Shown: piece by piece, positions 40,301 to 48,042 of the stretch
Layout: each line of letters opens with the position of its first letter
How positions within the stretch are numbered: the stretch's first letter is position 1
From: JAHELQ01 sp965603365
Lineage (GTDB): Bacteria; Acidobacteriota; Aminicenantia; UBA2199
Direction: 5' to 3'
Assembly: GCA_965603365.1 (NCBI GenBank)
Contig: CBFDCR010000027.1
Location: 1 to 60,614 of the forward strand
DNA: 60,614 nucleotides
Position numbers and translations under genes: made by a program
The notes under the pieces: generated by a model
What the model was told of the DNA's origin: nothing
What the model saw: the letters and a program-made list of their open reading frames with translations, nothing else
The model's database searches: none

Positions 40301-40380
40301 CGGGCACCTGGGAATCTGCCGGACATGCCAATAACGGCAATTTCTAAGCCGGTGTGTGGGGTCTCTTCATTTCTGGACAT
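34369..40380 (-). CDS. Hybrid PKS-NRPS: KS-AT-KR-ACP-C
   Basis: 2003 residues. KS (about 10-435): TACSTSLVAVH, EAHGSGTALGD, KTNIGHLDAAAG. AT (about 545-880): FPGLGAQYVNMG, GYSFGEYAAA, with SWAIHS at the selectivity site, so malonate-type is a guess. KR (about 1180-1400): GGLGTIGLVL, MSSVSSVLGG and YSTAN, predicted active. ACP: FFELGGDSLKAI. The protein ends in a condensation domain whose active site reads HHIVFDAVS, with Ala for the last Gly of HHxxxDG. There is no A domain; the next protein supplies it after a half-C domain. The last residues MDFEFS belong to the shared C-terminal tail family. It starts 4 bases after the upstream stop. Confidence 0.95.
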   Translation of the reverse strand: MSRNEETPHTGLEIAVIGMSGRFPGARNIEEFWDNLKSGRESIAFYKDEELEEAGIPAGYIGDQNYVKSGGGVLEDYEYFDGSFFEYSPREIELMDPQLRHIHQCCWEALEDAGVDPYSYDGSIGLYVGASENSFWKGLKISAGKYDPFSFEHNILINRDFFGSMISYKLNLKGPAVCLQTACSTSLVAVHVAARALLTKECDMALAGGVSVDRFIRSGYLYQENMINSPDGHCRAFDAEARGTTGGNGVGIAVLTRLKSAVTEGYHIYAVIKGSAVNNDGNNKVGYTAPGVKGQVNVIKTALYISQVEPHTIGYIEAHGSGTALGDQIEIKALNDAFSAEKRHFCAIGSVKTNIGHLDAAAGIVGFIKTALALKYKQIPPSLHFEKPDPRCDFENSPFYVNNQLRHWENGKYPLRAGVSSFGIGGTNAHVILEEAPEITDAIHHQPSRSIDYELILLSAKTEPALEKITENLAGFLKRNRDIALTDVAYTLQIGRHPFKYRKKLVASTTADVIDILDSLKEKESDSPRGTRKVQSLRSAGDRKFVVFMFPGLGAQYVNMGLKLYRNEPVFCREMDRCFEILTPLLGFPIKEVLYPGLEDTKAPGQKDEKKNGEDRGIHRVEISQLAVFILEYALARLLITWGIKPDAMIGYSFGEYAAACISGVLTLNDALELIVCRGELIQKTPAGSMLSVPLSCQELQPLIDEFNSNGCNEGDDVRPFSVISLAIDNGPSCIVAGDPGLIDAFAEQLKERKYLCMRLPASWAIHSVLMAPILKEFEEKAGQLTLKEPEIPYISNVTGHWLTAKEATDYTYWSRHLREPVRFADGIKELVKEANSTFIEVGPSRDLSSLIIRYVEENPEQRIVNLIRAVGSDIPDDYYLLNKIGQLWLYGVQLDWHSFYAFEKRRRLSLPSYPFERRRYESGDSSAPAAASSPDGVLSRKLDISDWFYIPGWKKSFTQFAEHLNIIKQSHWLIFVNGSPFVSQLVKQLKQDGLDIILVTAGPEFCKTDGPEYTIFTIDPKESRDYRALFDELRESDWLPGKILHLWNVTQEAEGRPESLPIEQVLDLGFYSLLYLTKAVERRGYLDNIQVEVVSNNMQAVTGDENLCPGKAAILGPVKVVPQEYPFITLRSIDVVIPEPGSDREKKLIDQLKHEFVTETLDPVIALRGGSRWVQTFEPIKLDKASEKASPLREGGVYFISGGLGTIGLVLAQYLAKNFRAHLILTGRSPLPAVDEWDNWLNTHDDGDSTGKKIAKIRELEAVGSKVLTLSCDVAEEEQMKKIVLQAEKQLGQINGVIHAAGMISGESIKSIHDIERKQCEEQFRAKIYGIVVLEKIFSAKELDFCWIMSSVSSVLGGLNFIAYSTANIFMDAFVCQYNQFSQRPWISVNWDGMEEKDTTAAFQRLLSLKNVNQVVVLTGGNLQEKIDQWVKLKSIREEDNLKKLSEQIYHPRPDLSSVYVSPGSQLEQRLAEIWQAFFGIEQIGIHDDFFELGGDSLKAITMISKIHKEFNVKISLAQMFNAANIRKLAEFIGEASEDRFVSIRPTEKKEYYKLSSGQKRMYLLQQADLDSTVYNETQVIPVSFKIEKQRLEAAFKKLIRRHESLRTSIRIWKNEPVQVVHEDFAFSLDFFETDGRDISKIVNDFVRPFDLRKIPFFRVGWLNSRGSQNILIFDIHHIVFDAVSMALMMRDLLALYTEAKLPPLPLQYRDYAEWQNSKIYKELIKEQEKYWLGEYEGELPVLKLPTDYERPGVLVFEGDRVNWQIGEKETQALKEVANSREATLNMTILAIYNILLSKLSGREDIIVGMPTIGRRHADLDNIVGIFINTLALRSRPKGERTFLEFLGELRQKNLEAFDNQEYPFEYLVEKIIPRKNLGRNPIFDVVFSPQNFDESFIAAGESGQPVLADGLGYDKFTAKFDLTLFAREVNEKLHFIFEYSTKLFTKETAERFAGYFEEIVSTITAAVNVSQNSDIRLADIKISHDLMDSEAEVSEMDFEFS

Positions 40381-40383
40381 GGA

Positions 40384-43008
40384 TTAAATCTCTTCAAATA
40401 TATTTAAGGTCTCTTGTAAAGAGTCCTTGATGCTTTCCAATTTTTCCTGTTTGATGATCCCGTCTTTTGAAATATACTCATGCCTGGTTAAATGGTCTAA
40501 CAGTGAACTGATGGTGGGATATTCAAAAAATGTTACAACCGGTATGTCCTTCAGGAACAGCTCTTTTAAATGATTACTCAGTTGGATGATTTTTAATGAG
40601 TCTCCCCCCAACTCAAAAAAGTTGGAGTTGATGCCGATTGTATCCTCGGCGATGCCCAGGACATTCGACCACACTTCAGCTATTTTTTTCTCCGTTTCAC
40701 TTCGGGGGGCAATGCAGTCTTTACTCTTAACAATTTCCGGTTCTGGCAGTGCTTTTTTGTCTATTTTCCCACTGGGGATAAGAGGGATTTTATCCAGGTG
40801 GATAAAAAACGAGGGGATCATATACTCCGGAAGGGCATTTAAAAGCTCCTTTTTAATGTTTAAAATCTCCAGGGCATAATTGTCCTCGGATATTTCATCA
40901 CCCACTATATAAGCACACAAATATCTATTCTCATTGGGGTCTTGCCTGTCCACCACAACGGCCTCCCGGATAGCAGCGATATTCAGCAACTGGCTCTCGA
41001 TCTCCCCGGGCTCTATCCTGTAGCCCCTAATTTTCACCTGGCGATCGCGCCGTCCCCAAAACTCTATATGACCATCGGGTGCCCATCTGGCCAGGTCACC
41101 GGTTTTGTAAAGCTTCTCACCCGGGCTGAAGGGATGGTCTATAAATTTTTCTTTTGTTAATGCTTCATCTTTTAAATAGCCCCTGGCCAATCCGTCACCC
41201 GAAATGCACAACTCTCCAACCAGGCCGATTGGCTTTAATTTTAAATCGGAGCCGATGATGTATACCTGATGATTGGCGACCGGCTTTCCTATATTTGAAA
41301 AATTTCCTTTTTTTATCTCCTCCCGGACCTCCACCCAGGTTGTCCATATGGTATCTTCGGTGGGCCCGTATAAGTTATAGAAGCGAAAAGGGTATGTCCG
41401 GTCCGGATAGTATTTTAGTTTATCTCCGGCTGCCCTCAACGCCTTTAAGGCGACTCCCTGCTGGGGCCACTTCTCCCTCAGCAACTGCTCCGCCATAATG
41501 GTGGGTTGAAAGGAAATGGTTATGCTGCTCTTAATGAGCCACTCTTTCATACTGCCGGGATCGACGCGGAGTTCATTGGCGACGATGTGCAAACTGGCAC
41601 CGCTTGTTAAGCTGGGCCAGATTTCAAAAGAGAAGGCATCAAAACCTATATTGGCCACCTGGCTCAGCCGGGATTTATGGTCCTGGGCAAAAACATGCTT
41701 ATGGAAATTCACACAATTGACAAGACCTTTATGCCTGATGAGTACACCTTTGGGTTCCCCGGTGGAGCCGGAGGTGTAGATCACATAAACGAGATCCTCC
41801 GCTTTGTTTATACTATCAAGATTCGTACAATCATTGTCATAAATATTTTCTTCATCCGCCAATATGTAATTTTCAAATACCGGCACCGGGTCTCTTATAA
41901 AATCTCCTTGAGTGAGCAATAGCCGGGCTTCACTACCGGCGAGTATGGCCTTTTTCCTCTTTTCCGGATAATCCGGGATGATAGGCAAATAGGCTCCGCC
42001 GGCTTTTAATATGGCCAGTATGCCTACTATCAATTCCGGCGAACGCTCCATCATCAGGCCCACAACGGAATCGGCTTTTACACCCCTGGTTTTTATTACC
42101 CGGGCCAACCGATTCGCCCTTTTATTTAACTCCCGGTAACCCAGTTGGCTCTCCTCACTCACCACGGCCATATTGCCCCCTCTCTTTGCCGCCTGTTCCT
42201 CAAATACTTTATGAACGGGATTACCTGCCGGATACTCTTCTTTTGTATCATTAAACTCAAAAAGCAACTGCTTCTTTTCCCGGGCCGACACCATCTCAAT
42301 ATCGGCAATTTTTATCCCGGTGTGATCCAATACCCGGGATAAAACCTGTGAACAATGGCCAGATAACCTCTGAATGGTCTCTTTCTCAAACAATTGTGAG
42401 TTATAGATAAAATGGCCCTCTATTTTATCACCGCTTTTATTAAAGGAGAGAATGATTTCATTGACCCCTTCATCGATGATCTCATCGACGAACTCTTTTT
42501 TATGAATATTTTCCAGTAACAGTATCACATTAAAGAAGGAGGAGCCGTTCTTGAGACCCAGTGAATCGATTATTTTTTGAAAGGGATAATATTGATTTTT
42601 ATAACCGTCCAATACCGTCTGATTGACCTGGAGCAGCCACTCTTTAAAAGAGACATCCGGCTGCAAAGAGTCTCTCAAAGGGACCCACCTATTGTATTTT
42701 TGTTCACTCTTTGAATAGGTGGGAGATATTAAGACAAAATCCTCCTGCCCCGTATATTTATTCACGACTATTCTAAAGGCGGTCAACAACAATACATAAA
42801 GAGAGAGATCATTGTTTTTACTGCGACTGATTAATTTTTCACTAATATCCTTGCCCAAAGGGGCCTTATAACTGGCCCCTTCATAATGTTTTGTCCGGGG
42901 ATAATCGGTCAATAACCGGACCTCGTTTAACTCTTCCGCTAATTTTTCCAACCAATACTTTTTGGCTTCCTCAAACATCTCTAAAGTAATGGGTACGTTT
43001 TCTCTCAT
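40384..43008 (-). CDS. NRPS: half-C, A, T
   Basis: 874 residues. The N-terminal about 230 residues are a C-terminal condensation lobe (AKKYWLEKLAEEL, YTGQEDFVLIS, YYPFQKIIDSL, SSFFNVILLLEN) lacking HHxxxDG. The A domain is complete (YVIYTSGSTGEPKG, YKTGDLARW, GKIDKKALPEP); its hand-read code D-A-F-S-R-A-L-I-W matches nothing I know. The carrier is FFELGGDSLKII. The C-terminal helix SLQETLNIFEEI resembles the tail of the 26637-34331 protein (LDETLNLFQEN); both precede a KS protein, suggesting an NRPS-to-PKS docking helix. AAGGAG upstream of ATG supports the start. The upstream NRPS in the line is the one ending at 48043, across four tailoring genes. Confidence 0.93.
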   Translation of the reverse strand: MRENVPITLEMFEEAKKYWLEKLAEELNEVRLLTDYPRTKHYEGASYKAPLGKDISEKLISRSKNNDLSLYVLLLTAFRIVVNKYTGQEDFVLISPTYSKSEQKYNRWVPLRDSLQPDVSFKEWLLQVNQTVLDGYKNQYYPFQKIIDSLGLKNGSSFFNVILLLENIHKKEFVDEIIDEGVNEIILSFNKSGDKIEGHFIYNSQLFEKETIQRLSGHCSQVLSRVLDHTGIKIADIEMVSAREKKQLLFEFNDTKEEYPAGNPVHKVFEEQAAKRGGNMAVVSEESQLGYRELNKRANRLARVIKTRGVKADSVVGLMMERSPELIVGILAILKAGGAYLPIIPDYPEKRKKAILAGSEARLLLTQGDFIRDPVPVFENYILADEENIYDNDCTNLDSINKAEDLVYVIYTSGSTGEPKGVLIRHKGLVNCVNFHKHVFAQDHKSRLSQVANIGFDAFSFEIWPSLTSGASLHIVANELRVDPGSMKEWLIKSSITISFQPTIMAEQLLREKWPQQGVALKALRAAGDKLKYYPDRTYPFRFYNLYGPTEDTIWTTWVEVREEIKKGNFSNIGKPVANHQVYIIGSDLKLKPIGLVGELCISGDGLARGYLKDEALTKEKFIDHPFSPGEKLYKTGDLARWAPDGHIEFWGRRDRQVKIRGYRIEPGEIESQLLNIAAIREAVVVDRQDPNENRYLCAYIVGDEISEDNYALEILNIKKELLNALPEYMIPSFFIHLDKIPLIPSGKIDKKALPEPEIVKSKDCIAPRSETEKKIAEVWSNVLGIAEDTIGINSNFFELGGDSLKIIQLSNHLKELFLKDIPVVTFFEYPTISSLLDHLTRHEYISKDGIIKQEKLESIKDSLQETLNIFEEI

Positions 43009-43046
43009 GGTTCGCTCCTTGAAATTAATTTCAGCCTGTACAAAGT

Positions 43047-44222
43047 CTAATCGAGTGCAAACTCTGTATTTACATTACCCCCACCAATTTGCACCCCTTG
43101 CTCTGCCGCTCGTGGGGGATTTAGCCGGTCAATCAATCCTTTAAACTGATCAAATTCATGATAAAACTTTTTGGCAGCCTTAATGGTTGCCTCTGCCTCT
43201 TTTCTATCCATACATTTTGGCGCGAAGGCTTCGCAGTATCGGCAGTGGGAACAATCGTTCCGGCAAAAATTCTCCTGGTTAACAAAGGGGGTTATAAAGC
43301 CGTCCAACTTCTTGTTGTCCAGATACACCTTAAAGCTGTATCTGAAATTGAACATATCCAACAAATCCATTAAATTGCCGTCGTAACTCTCCTTAAAATA
43401 ACACTCTATGGCTCTTATATGATTTCCATTTAACACATGCTGTCTTCCCTGTAACTTAAAATAATGAATGCCGATGCCCGTATAGTATTTCAGATCTTCG
43501 GGTCTAATCCAGCCCAATTTCAATAACTCGCTCATATTTTCGTATCTCTGCAGCATACAATTGTGTTCAAAAAAATTAACCGCCACTTCGTTCGATTTGC
43601 CGACCGAATCTCCGCCGGTTTGATTATAATGAAAAGGCCTGTAAATACAATTTCTATGGCACATGGTGTTGACGATGAGTTCACATTTATCCCCGGCAGC
43701 ATCTACAATCCTTCTCAGGGTTTTAAAATCCCTATGTATCGACTCATCCAGGACCAGCCTTTCAATCCCCATCCGCAAAAATGCCCGGGCTTTATTGACA
43801 TTGGTGATATGGCAAATGGTGGATACTTTCACTTTAAAGTCATATTGGGAGTTTTTCACCAGACTGATCAAGGAGGGCATGGAGATGGTGAGGGTACGTA
43901 CCCCGATTTCATACAGCCCGCTTAGATGCTCCAAAATGCCTTTTATGCCTTCGTCGGTGAACTCCCTGTTTTGCATATAAGGGTTATTCAAGGTATAATT
44001 AAAACCGATATCTCTCTCCTCGGCATACCTGATATACTCCAGCAAATCCAGGAGGTCCGCCCTGGGTAGACTGCTTACCACCCTGCCTGAGCCCAGATTG
44101 TCACCTATTGTTATATTGCCATAGGTTTCAACGATCTTTGCATCCCTATAAGCATTGTTGAGTTTTACATATTCATCTATGGTCTCCTTCTTAAAATCCG
44201 CCGGCACCGAAAAATATTTCAT
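43047..44222 (-). CDS. U32-family (UbiU/UbiV-like) iron-sulfur protein
   Basis: About 391 residues. The U32 signature is VNTMCHRNCIYRPFHYN (about residues 190-206), followed by FEHNCML, giving a cysteine set like that which binds a 4Fe-4S cluster in this family. A second cysteine-rich stretch, FCRNDCSHCRYCEAFAPKC, lies near 325-345. The family was named for collagenase-like peptidases, but UbiU/UbiV-type members take part in oxygen-independent hydroxylation, which fits an anaerobic tailoring role here. The C-terminus NVNTEFALD matches the tail of the neighbouring radical SAM protein and of an NRPS. I chose ATG 44220-44222 (eight bases after AAAGGAGA); ATG 44226-44228 is possible. Confidence 0.8.
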   Translation of the reverse strand: MKYFSVPADFKKETIDEYVKLNNAYRDAKIVETYGNITIGDNLGSGRVVSSLPRADLLDLLEYIRYAEERDIGFNYTLNNPYMQNREFTDEGIKGILEHLSGLYEIGVRTLTISMPSLISLVKNSQYDFKVKVSTICHITNVNKARAFLRMGIERLVLDESIHRDFKTLRRIVDAAGDKCELIVNTMCHRNCIYRPFHYNQTGGDSVGKSNEVAVNFFEHNCMLQRYENMSELLKLGWIRPEDLKYYTGIGIHYFKLQGRQHVLNGNHIRAIECYFKESYDGNLMDLLDMFNFRYSFKVYLDNKKLDGFITPFVNQENFCRNDCSHCRYCEAFAPKCMDRKEAEATIKAAKKFYHEFDQFKGLIDRLNPPRAAEQGVQIGGGNVNTEFALD

Positions 44223-44247
44223 TGTCATTCTCCTTTTAAAAAAAAGT

Positions 44248-45030
44248 TTAATGTTCCCTCTGCCAATAAACGCCGCAGTCGTCTATCTGTATGATCTTCT
44301 CGGTAATGTGGTGGAGCTTCCGGTAATCACTTACGGCCTGGGTACATGAACCGATATTAAAATCATCGATGATAATGTATCCCCCCACCGAGAGTTTGGG
44401 GTACAAATGGGTCAGGGCATCGGAAGTCGATTCATAAAGATCGCCATCCAGGCGTAAAACGGCCAATTGCCGGATAGGCGCGGTGGGGAGTGTATCCTTG
44501 AACCAGCCTTTCAAAAAACGCACCTGTTCATCCAACAGCCCATACAGATCGAAATTTGCCTTAACCTCTTCGAGGGAAACGTTAAATATACCGAACTGAT
44601 CGTGGTGAAGAAACACCATAATATTGTCGAATGGATACTTCTGGGTATCCGGCAGCGGAAAGCCCGCAAATGAGTCGGCCACCCAGACCAGGCGATCTCC
44701 CACTCCATAGCTTTTCAGAATGGCACGCATCAATATGGTCGCCCCTCCCCGCCAGACCCCGGTTTCGATTAAATCTCCCGGGATTTTGTCGGCAAGGACC
44801 TGTTCTACACAATACTGCAAATTATCCAGCCGCTTACTGCCGATCATGGTATGCGCCCGACTGGGGATATCCATGCCTTGCTGCCGATTCGACATACTAA
44901 ATCCCTCTTTCAGATTCAAATTTAAGCCGTGCTCTGTACAAATTACCATGGGGGGATCTTGAAGGATGAACCCCAGAAGGCACTTCTTTATCAAATCCAG
45001 GTAAAGGTCTTTTAAATCATCTTTTTTCAT
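44248..45030 (-). CDS. TylF/MycF-like SAM-dependent O-methyltransferase
   Basis: 260 residues. It matches the macrocin O-methyltransferase family: GDLIETGVWRGGATILMRA (SAM-binding), LVWVADSFAGFPLPD, RFLKGWFKDTLPTAPI, AVLRLDGDLYESTSDALTHL (metal-binding Asp) and GGYIIIDDFNIGSCTQAV. Family members methylate sugar hydroxyls on macrolides and also occur in NRPS clusters. Here it could methylate a hydroxyl made by the KRs or the U32 protein, or a sugar. It starts 2 bases after the upstream stop. It lacks the acidic-aromatic tail found on its radical SAM and U32 neighbours (it ends VYWQREH). Confidence 0.9.
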   Translation of the reverse strand: MKKDDLKDLYLDLIKKCLLGFILQDPPMVICTEHGLNLNLKEGFSMSNRQQGMDIPSRAHTMIGSKRLDNLQYCVEQVLADKIPGDLIETGVWRGGATILMRAILKSYGVGDRLVWVADSFAGFPLPDTQKYPFDNIMVFLHHDQFGIFNVSLEEVKANFDLYGLLDEQVRFLKGWFKDTLPTAPIRQLAVLRLDGDLYESTSDALTHLYPKLSVGGYIIIDDFNIGSCTQAVSDYRKLHHITEKIIQIDDCGVYWQREH

Positions 45031-45032
45031 CG

Positions 45033-46211
45033 TTAAACTCCATCTTTCAATTTTAGAATTTCTTGTATGGCTTGCCGGGGAGAATTTAACTTTCTCAAGT
45101 TACGGCAAAAGGGTTCAAATAACAATCGATTTTGCTGCTGCGCCAAAAGTTGTAACTTCTTTATATCTAATCTCCCCCTCGGGTTTAGGGCACTAATCTG
45201 GCAGTGGGGGAAATGGGCGCTGAAATGTTTAAAGATGCCCGGGATATTGGCGGAGAGGTGTCCCCTGGCAAAAAAGAATACAGGTAGACGATTAAGAACC
45301 CGCAGAAACAGGGAAAAAGAGAAGATATTCCAACTGAACACATATTCCGCCGCCAATATCAAGGTACAATACAAATCAAAATCACAGAACGATATAAAAA
45401 TAATATGTTCCCTATTGAGATCGGGCAAATCTTTCAGGGCATTTATACATTTTGCCGGGGCAATAAAAACAGCGACCCTATCATTGTCTACAGTTTCATT
45501 TAATTTATCCCGGATAATGGCGTGAAAGTACCGGGCATGGGGTCCGTATTTTTTACCCTCACTATTAATCTGATTGTCGTATTCGGTGGTGGCCAGATAG
45601 AACAACCAGAACTGGCGGGACTCTTCGATGTTGAGATATCGGTAGGCTTTGCTGCGGCAATTTGCCCGTTCCTGCGGGGTAAGCAAACCATTTTTATTAT
45701 AAAACGACAGCGCCTTTAGATCTGCCTTAATTTGCAGCTCCAGCGGGGTTATGTGGATGAACTTTTTAAGCAGTCGATGGATGGCCCGGCTGTAATCGGT
45801 AAACTTTGAATAGTAACTCTCCTTACGGATTTTAGCCGAATCGATGGCCGAATACCAGTTTAAAAAAGGGTCAGAGGTGGATAATATTAGACCCTGGCTG
45901 TGCAGATAATTCAGGCTCCGGTCAAAATCCTGGTGGCTCATGACGCCATCGATCACAAACAGGTAGCCGGAATAGAGCAGTACGATTTGGGGCATGACTC
46001 TGGCCACGACCTGCTCTATATCATGGATGGTGTGGTAAAGGTAGAGCGGATAATCCAACTTGTCCTTGTTTAACTCAAAGAGATTTTGGGGCAGCAGGAG
46101 GGAGGCGTTAAAGGAGTTGCCCTTTAGAAAATACAACGCTTCACCCAGACTGCCGAAATCGTAATTTATGATAAACAGGAGCCGGGGCTCATGGGTAACG
46201 GTTAACTTCAT
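45033..46211 (-). CDS. Protein of unknown function, possibly GT-B-like
   Basis: 392 residues that I do not recognise. It starts MKLTVTHEPRLLFIINYDFG and has alternating hydrophobic strands and helices without membrane segments. A middle region (NKNGLLTPQERANCRSKAYR, FWLFYLATTEYDNQ) is helical. The later part (RVAVFIAPAKCINAL, HIIFISFCDFDLYC, VLNRLPVFFFARGHL) looks like a second Rossmann-type domain, as in GT-B folds, but no EX7E or nucleotide-sugar motif is clear. ATG 46209-46211 has AGGAAG upstream and starts ten bases after the preceding stop; a GTG at 46256 would overlap that gene by 35 bases. It lies among tailoring genes, so a role in modifying the peptide is likely. Confidence 0.8.
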   Translation of the reverse strand: MKLTVTHEPRLLFIINYDFGSLGEALYFLKGNSFNASLLLPQNLFELNKDKLDYPLYLYHTIHDIEQVVARVMPQIVLLYSGYLFVIDGVMSHQDFDRSLNYLHSQGLILSTSDPFLNWYSAIDSAKIRKESYYSKFTDYSRAIHRLLKKFIHITPLELQIKADLKALSFYNKNGLLTPQERANCRSKAYRYLNIEESRQFWLFYLATTEYDNQINSEGKKYGPHARYFHAIIRDKLNETVDNDRVAVFIAPAKCINALKDLPDLNREHIIFISFCDFDLYCTLILAAEYVFSWNIFSFSLFLRVLNRLPVFFFARGHLSANIPGIFKHFSAHFPHCQISALNPRGRLDIKKLQLLAQQQNRLLFEPFCRNLRKLNSPRQAIQEILKLKDGV

Positions 46212-46221
46212 GACTTCCTGA

Positions 46222-48030
46222 TTAGCCAATATCGAACTCCGTATATATGCTGTCACTCCCCCTGTCGGGGTTCTGCCCGCCTGCCTCTGGGGCGGCGGTA
46301 TACAAATTTGTCAGGTTTTCGACATAGGGGATGGCCGATATACTCTTGTATTCCGTCTCGACCAGATCGAGGACCTCTTGATCGGCAGGAATACGGTGTT
46401 TACAAATACGCCTTAACATGTTCCTGGCCTTGATGATGGAAATATCGCTCTTTACGGCAAACGACAAATCGATATCTTTAAAATAATCGGTATACATGTC
46501 TATGTTTGCCACTTTTTTAAATATTACCGGAATAGACTCTTCAAACAAGAGCAGCCGGTTAAATAGGCTTATTTTATTGGCCAGATCTACCGCTTCGAGA
46601 TCAGTCAGGGCAGAAGGTTTAGATAACAACACCGTGCCGGTGTTATGGTCATTTTTCTGGTAATGGGTACTGATTTTCTCGACATAATCACCGAAAGTAC
46701 GCACCGCCACAGCGCATTCGTATGCGGCCGGATTCATAAATATTAAAGAACAGGGATCGGTATTCAAATTCATATAGACAAATTCGCAAAAATGCGAAAA
46801 CTTAGCGAACAGTTTTAAAACATAATCCATCGTATGGAAGACGGTGTCAGTCGTATCATGGGGGAGAAAATAGCCGAAGAACAACTGCGCCTTGACATTA
46901 CCCTTGCTGCCGATGTAATCGAGGCGCTCCTCCAATTCTCGGTTGGTATAAAACAACCGGGGGTCTCTATTCACTCTTCGCAAATATTCATCTGCGGTAT
47001 CGGGGGATATGGTGATAATGACCTGCTCACAGCAGCGGGAAAGAGCGTCTATCAGCGACTTTGAGGGAAGGCTCCAGCACTCGTACACCAAACCGATCTT
47101 GAGTCTTTCCTGCTTGATCCGGCTGGCCAGACCGCTGTACCACTCATCGCTGCCCTCGAATTCAAAACAGGTTAAAAACGAGGTATAGCCAAAAGAGATC
47201 GCTTTTTTAACGGAAGACAGTACCGAATCAACGGAACGCACCGCCTGCCGGCTGCGGTTGTTTAAACACTTCTGGGCACCGGCACTGCCGCCGCAGCACA
47301 AACAGTTGTAGGGGCAGCCCCGCCCCACTTCCAGGAAGAAGATGGGGTGCCGCCTGAACCAGGGAAACTTCGTCCAGTATTTACTCAATCCCAGGTAAGA
47401 TCGCCCGTTTCTCAACAAATCCAACCGGGCAAAGTCGAATTCACTCATTTCCGCGGCAGTGGAGACGTAGGAGAACTCATTAAACACAATTTTACCCCCC
47501 TCTCTCCGCCAGACGAGGTTGGGTACATTTTCCAGCAAGGACCGCTCATGATCTCTCAAACTGCCTCCATTTGTCTTTCTGTCTTGAAGAGCCTTACCAA
47601 GCTCCACGACGGGGATTTCCCCATCCCCCCTGATAACGGCGTCTATGGCCGGATAGTCCCGGAGTATCTCCCGGGCAAAAAAACTGGCGGTGTAGCCGCC
47701 GACAAACACGAATATACCGGGATTTAGCCGTTTGATCCGTTGGGCGCAATCGGTAACCGCCACACACTGGTTGGCCCAATGGAGGTCTAAGCCCACCGCG
47801 TCTACGGCTTCGCCGCCCAATATCTCCGGGATATCTTTATTGCCCTCTAAATCCAGGTGAATGATCTCCACGGCAAAGCCGCCCCGGTTTAAGCGATCCG
47901 CCAATGAAAAAAGACCCATGGGTATATAGAAAATATGCCTCTCGGCGTGGTCGGTGGGATCGAGGATATTCCTGTTTCCACAATGAATCAGCTTGACAAC
48001 GAGTCGATCTTTTAAGATTGTGGGCATCAT
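46222..48030 (-). CDS. B12-binding radical SAM enzyme
   Basis: 602 residues. N-terminal cobalamin-type Rossmann domain (MGLFSLADRLNRGGFAVEII, AVDAVGLDLHWANQC, PGIFVFVGGYTASFFAREIL, AVIRGDGEIPVVEL). A radical SAM domain follows with GRGCPYNCLCCGG (CxxxCxxC); downstream SFGYTSFLTCFEFEGS and IITISPDTADEYLRRV fit the barrel. The class methylates unactivated carbons or rearranges carbon skeletons; the substrate is unknown. GGAGGA precedes the ATG. The C-terminus SIYTEFDIG is nearly the same as that of the NRPS directly upstream (MVTEFDV) and of the U32 protein (TEFALD), suggesting recruitment to a common partner. Confidence 0.9.
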   Translation of the reverse strand: MMPTILKDRLVVKLIHCGNRNILDPTDHAERHIFYIPMGLFSLADRLNRGGFAVEIIHLDLEGNKDIPEILGGEAVDAVGLDLHWANQCVAVTDCAQRIKRLNPGIFVFVGGYTASFFAREILRDYPAIDAVIRGDGEIPVVELGKALQDRKTNGGSLRDHERSLLENVPNLVWRREGGKIVFNEFSYVSTAAEMSEFDFARLDLLRNGRSYLGLSKYWTKFPWFRRHPIFFLEVGRGCPYNCLCCGGSAGAQKCLNNRSRQAVRSVDSVLSSVKKAISFGYTSFLTCFEFEGSDEWYSGLASRIKQERLKIGLVYECWSLPSKSLIDALSRCCEQVIITISPDTADEYLRRVNRDPRLFYTNRELEERLDYIGSKGNVKAQLFFGYFLPHDTTDTVFHTMDYVLKLFAKFSHFCEFVYMNLNTDPCSLIFMNPAAYECAVAVRTFGDYVEKISTHYQKNDHNTGTVLLSKPSALTDLEAVDLANKISLFNRLLLFEESIPVIFKKVANIDMYTDYFKDIDLSFAVKSDISIIKARNMLRRICKHRIPADQEVLDLVETEYKSISAIPYVENLTNLYTAAPEAGGQNPDRGSDSIYTEFDIG

Positions 48031-48042
48031 TTTCCTCCGCGC

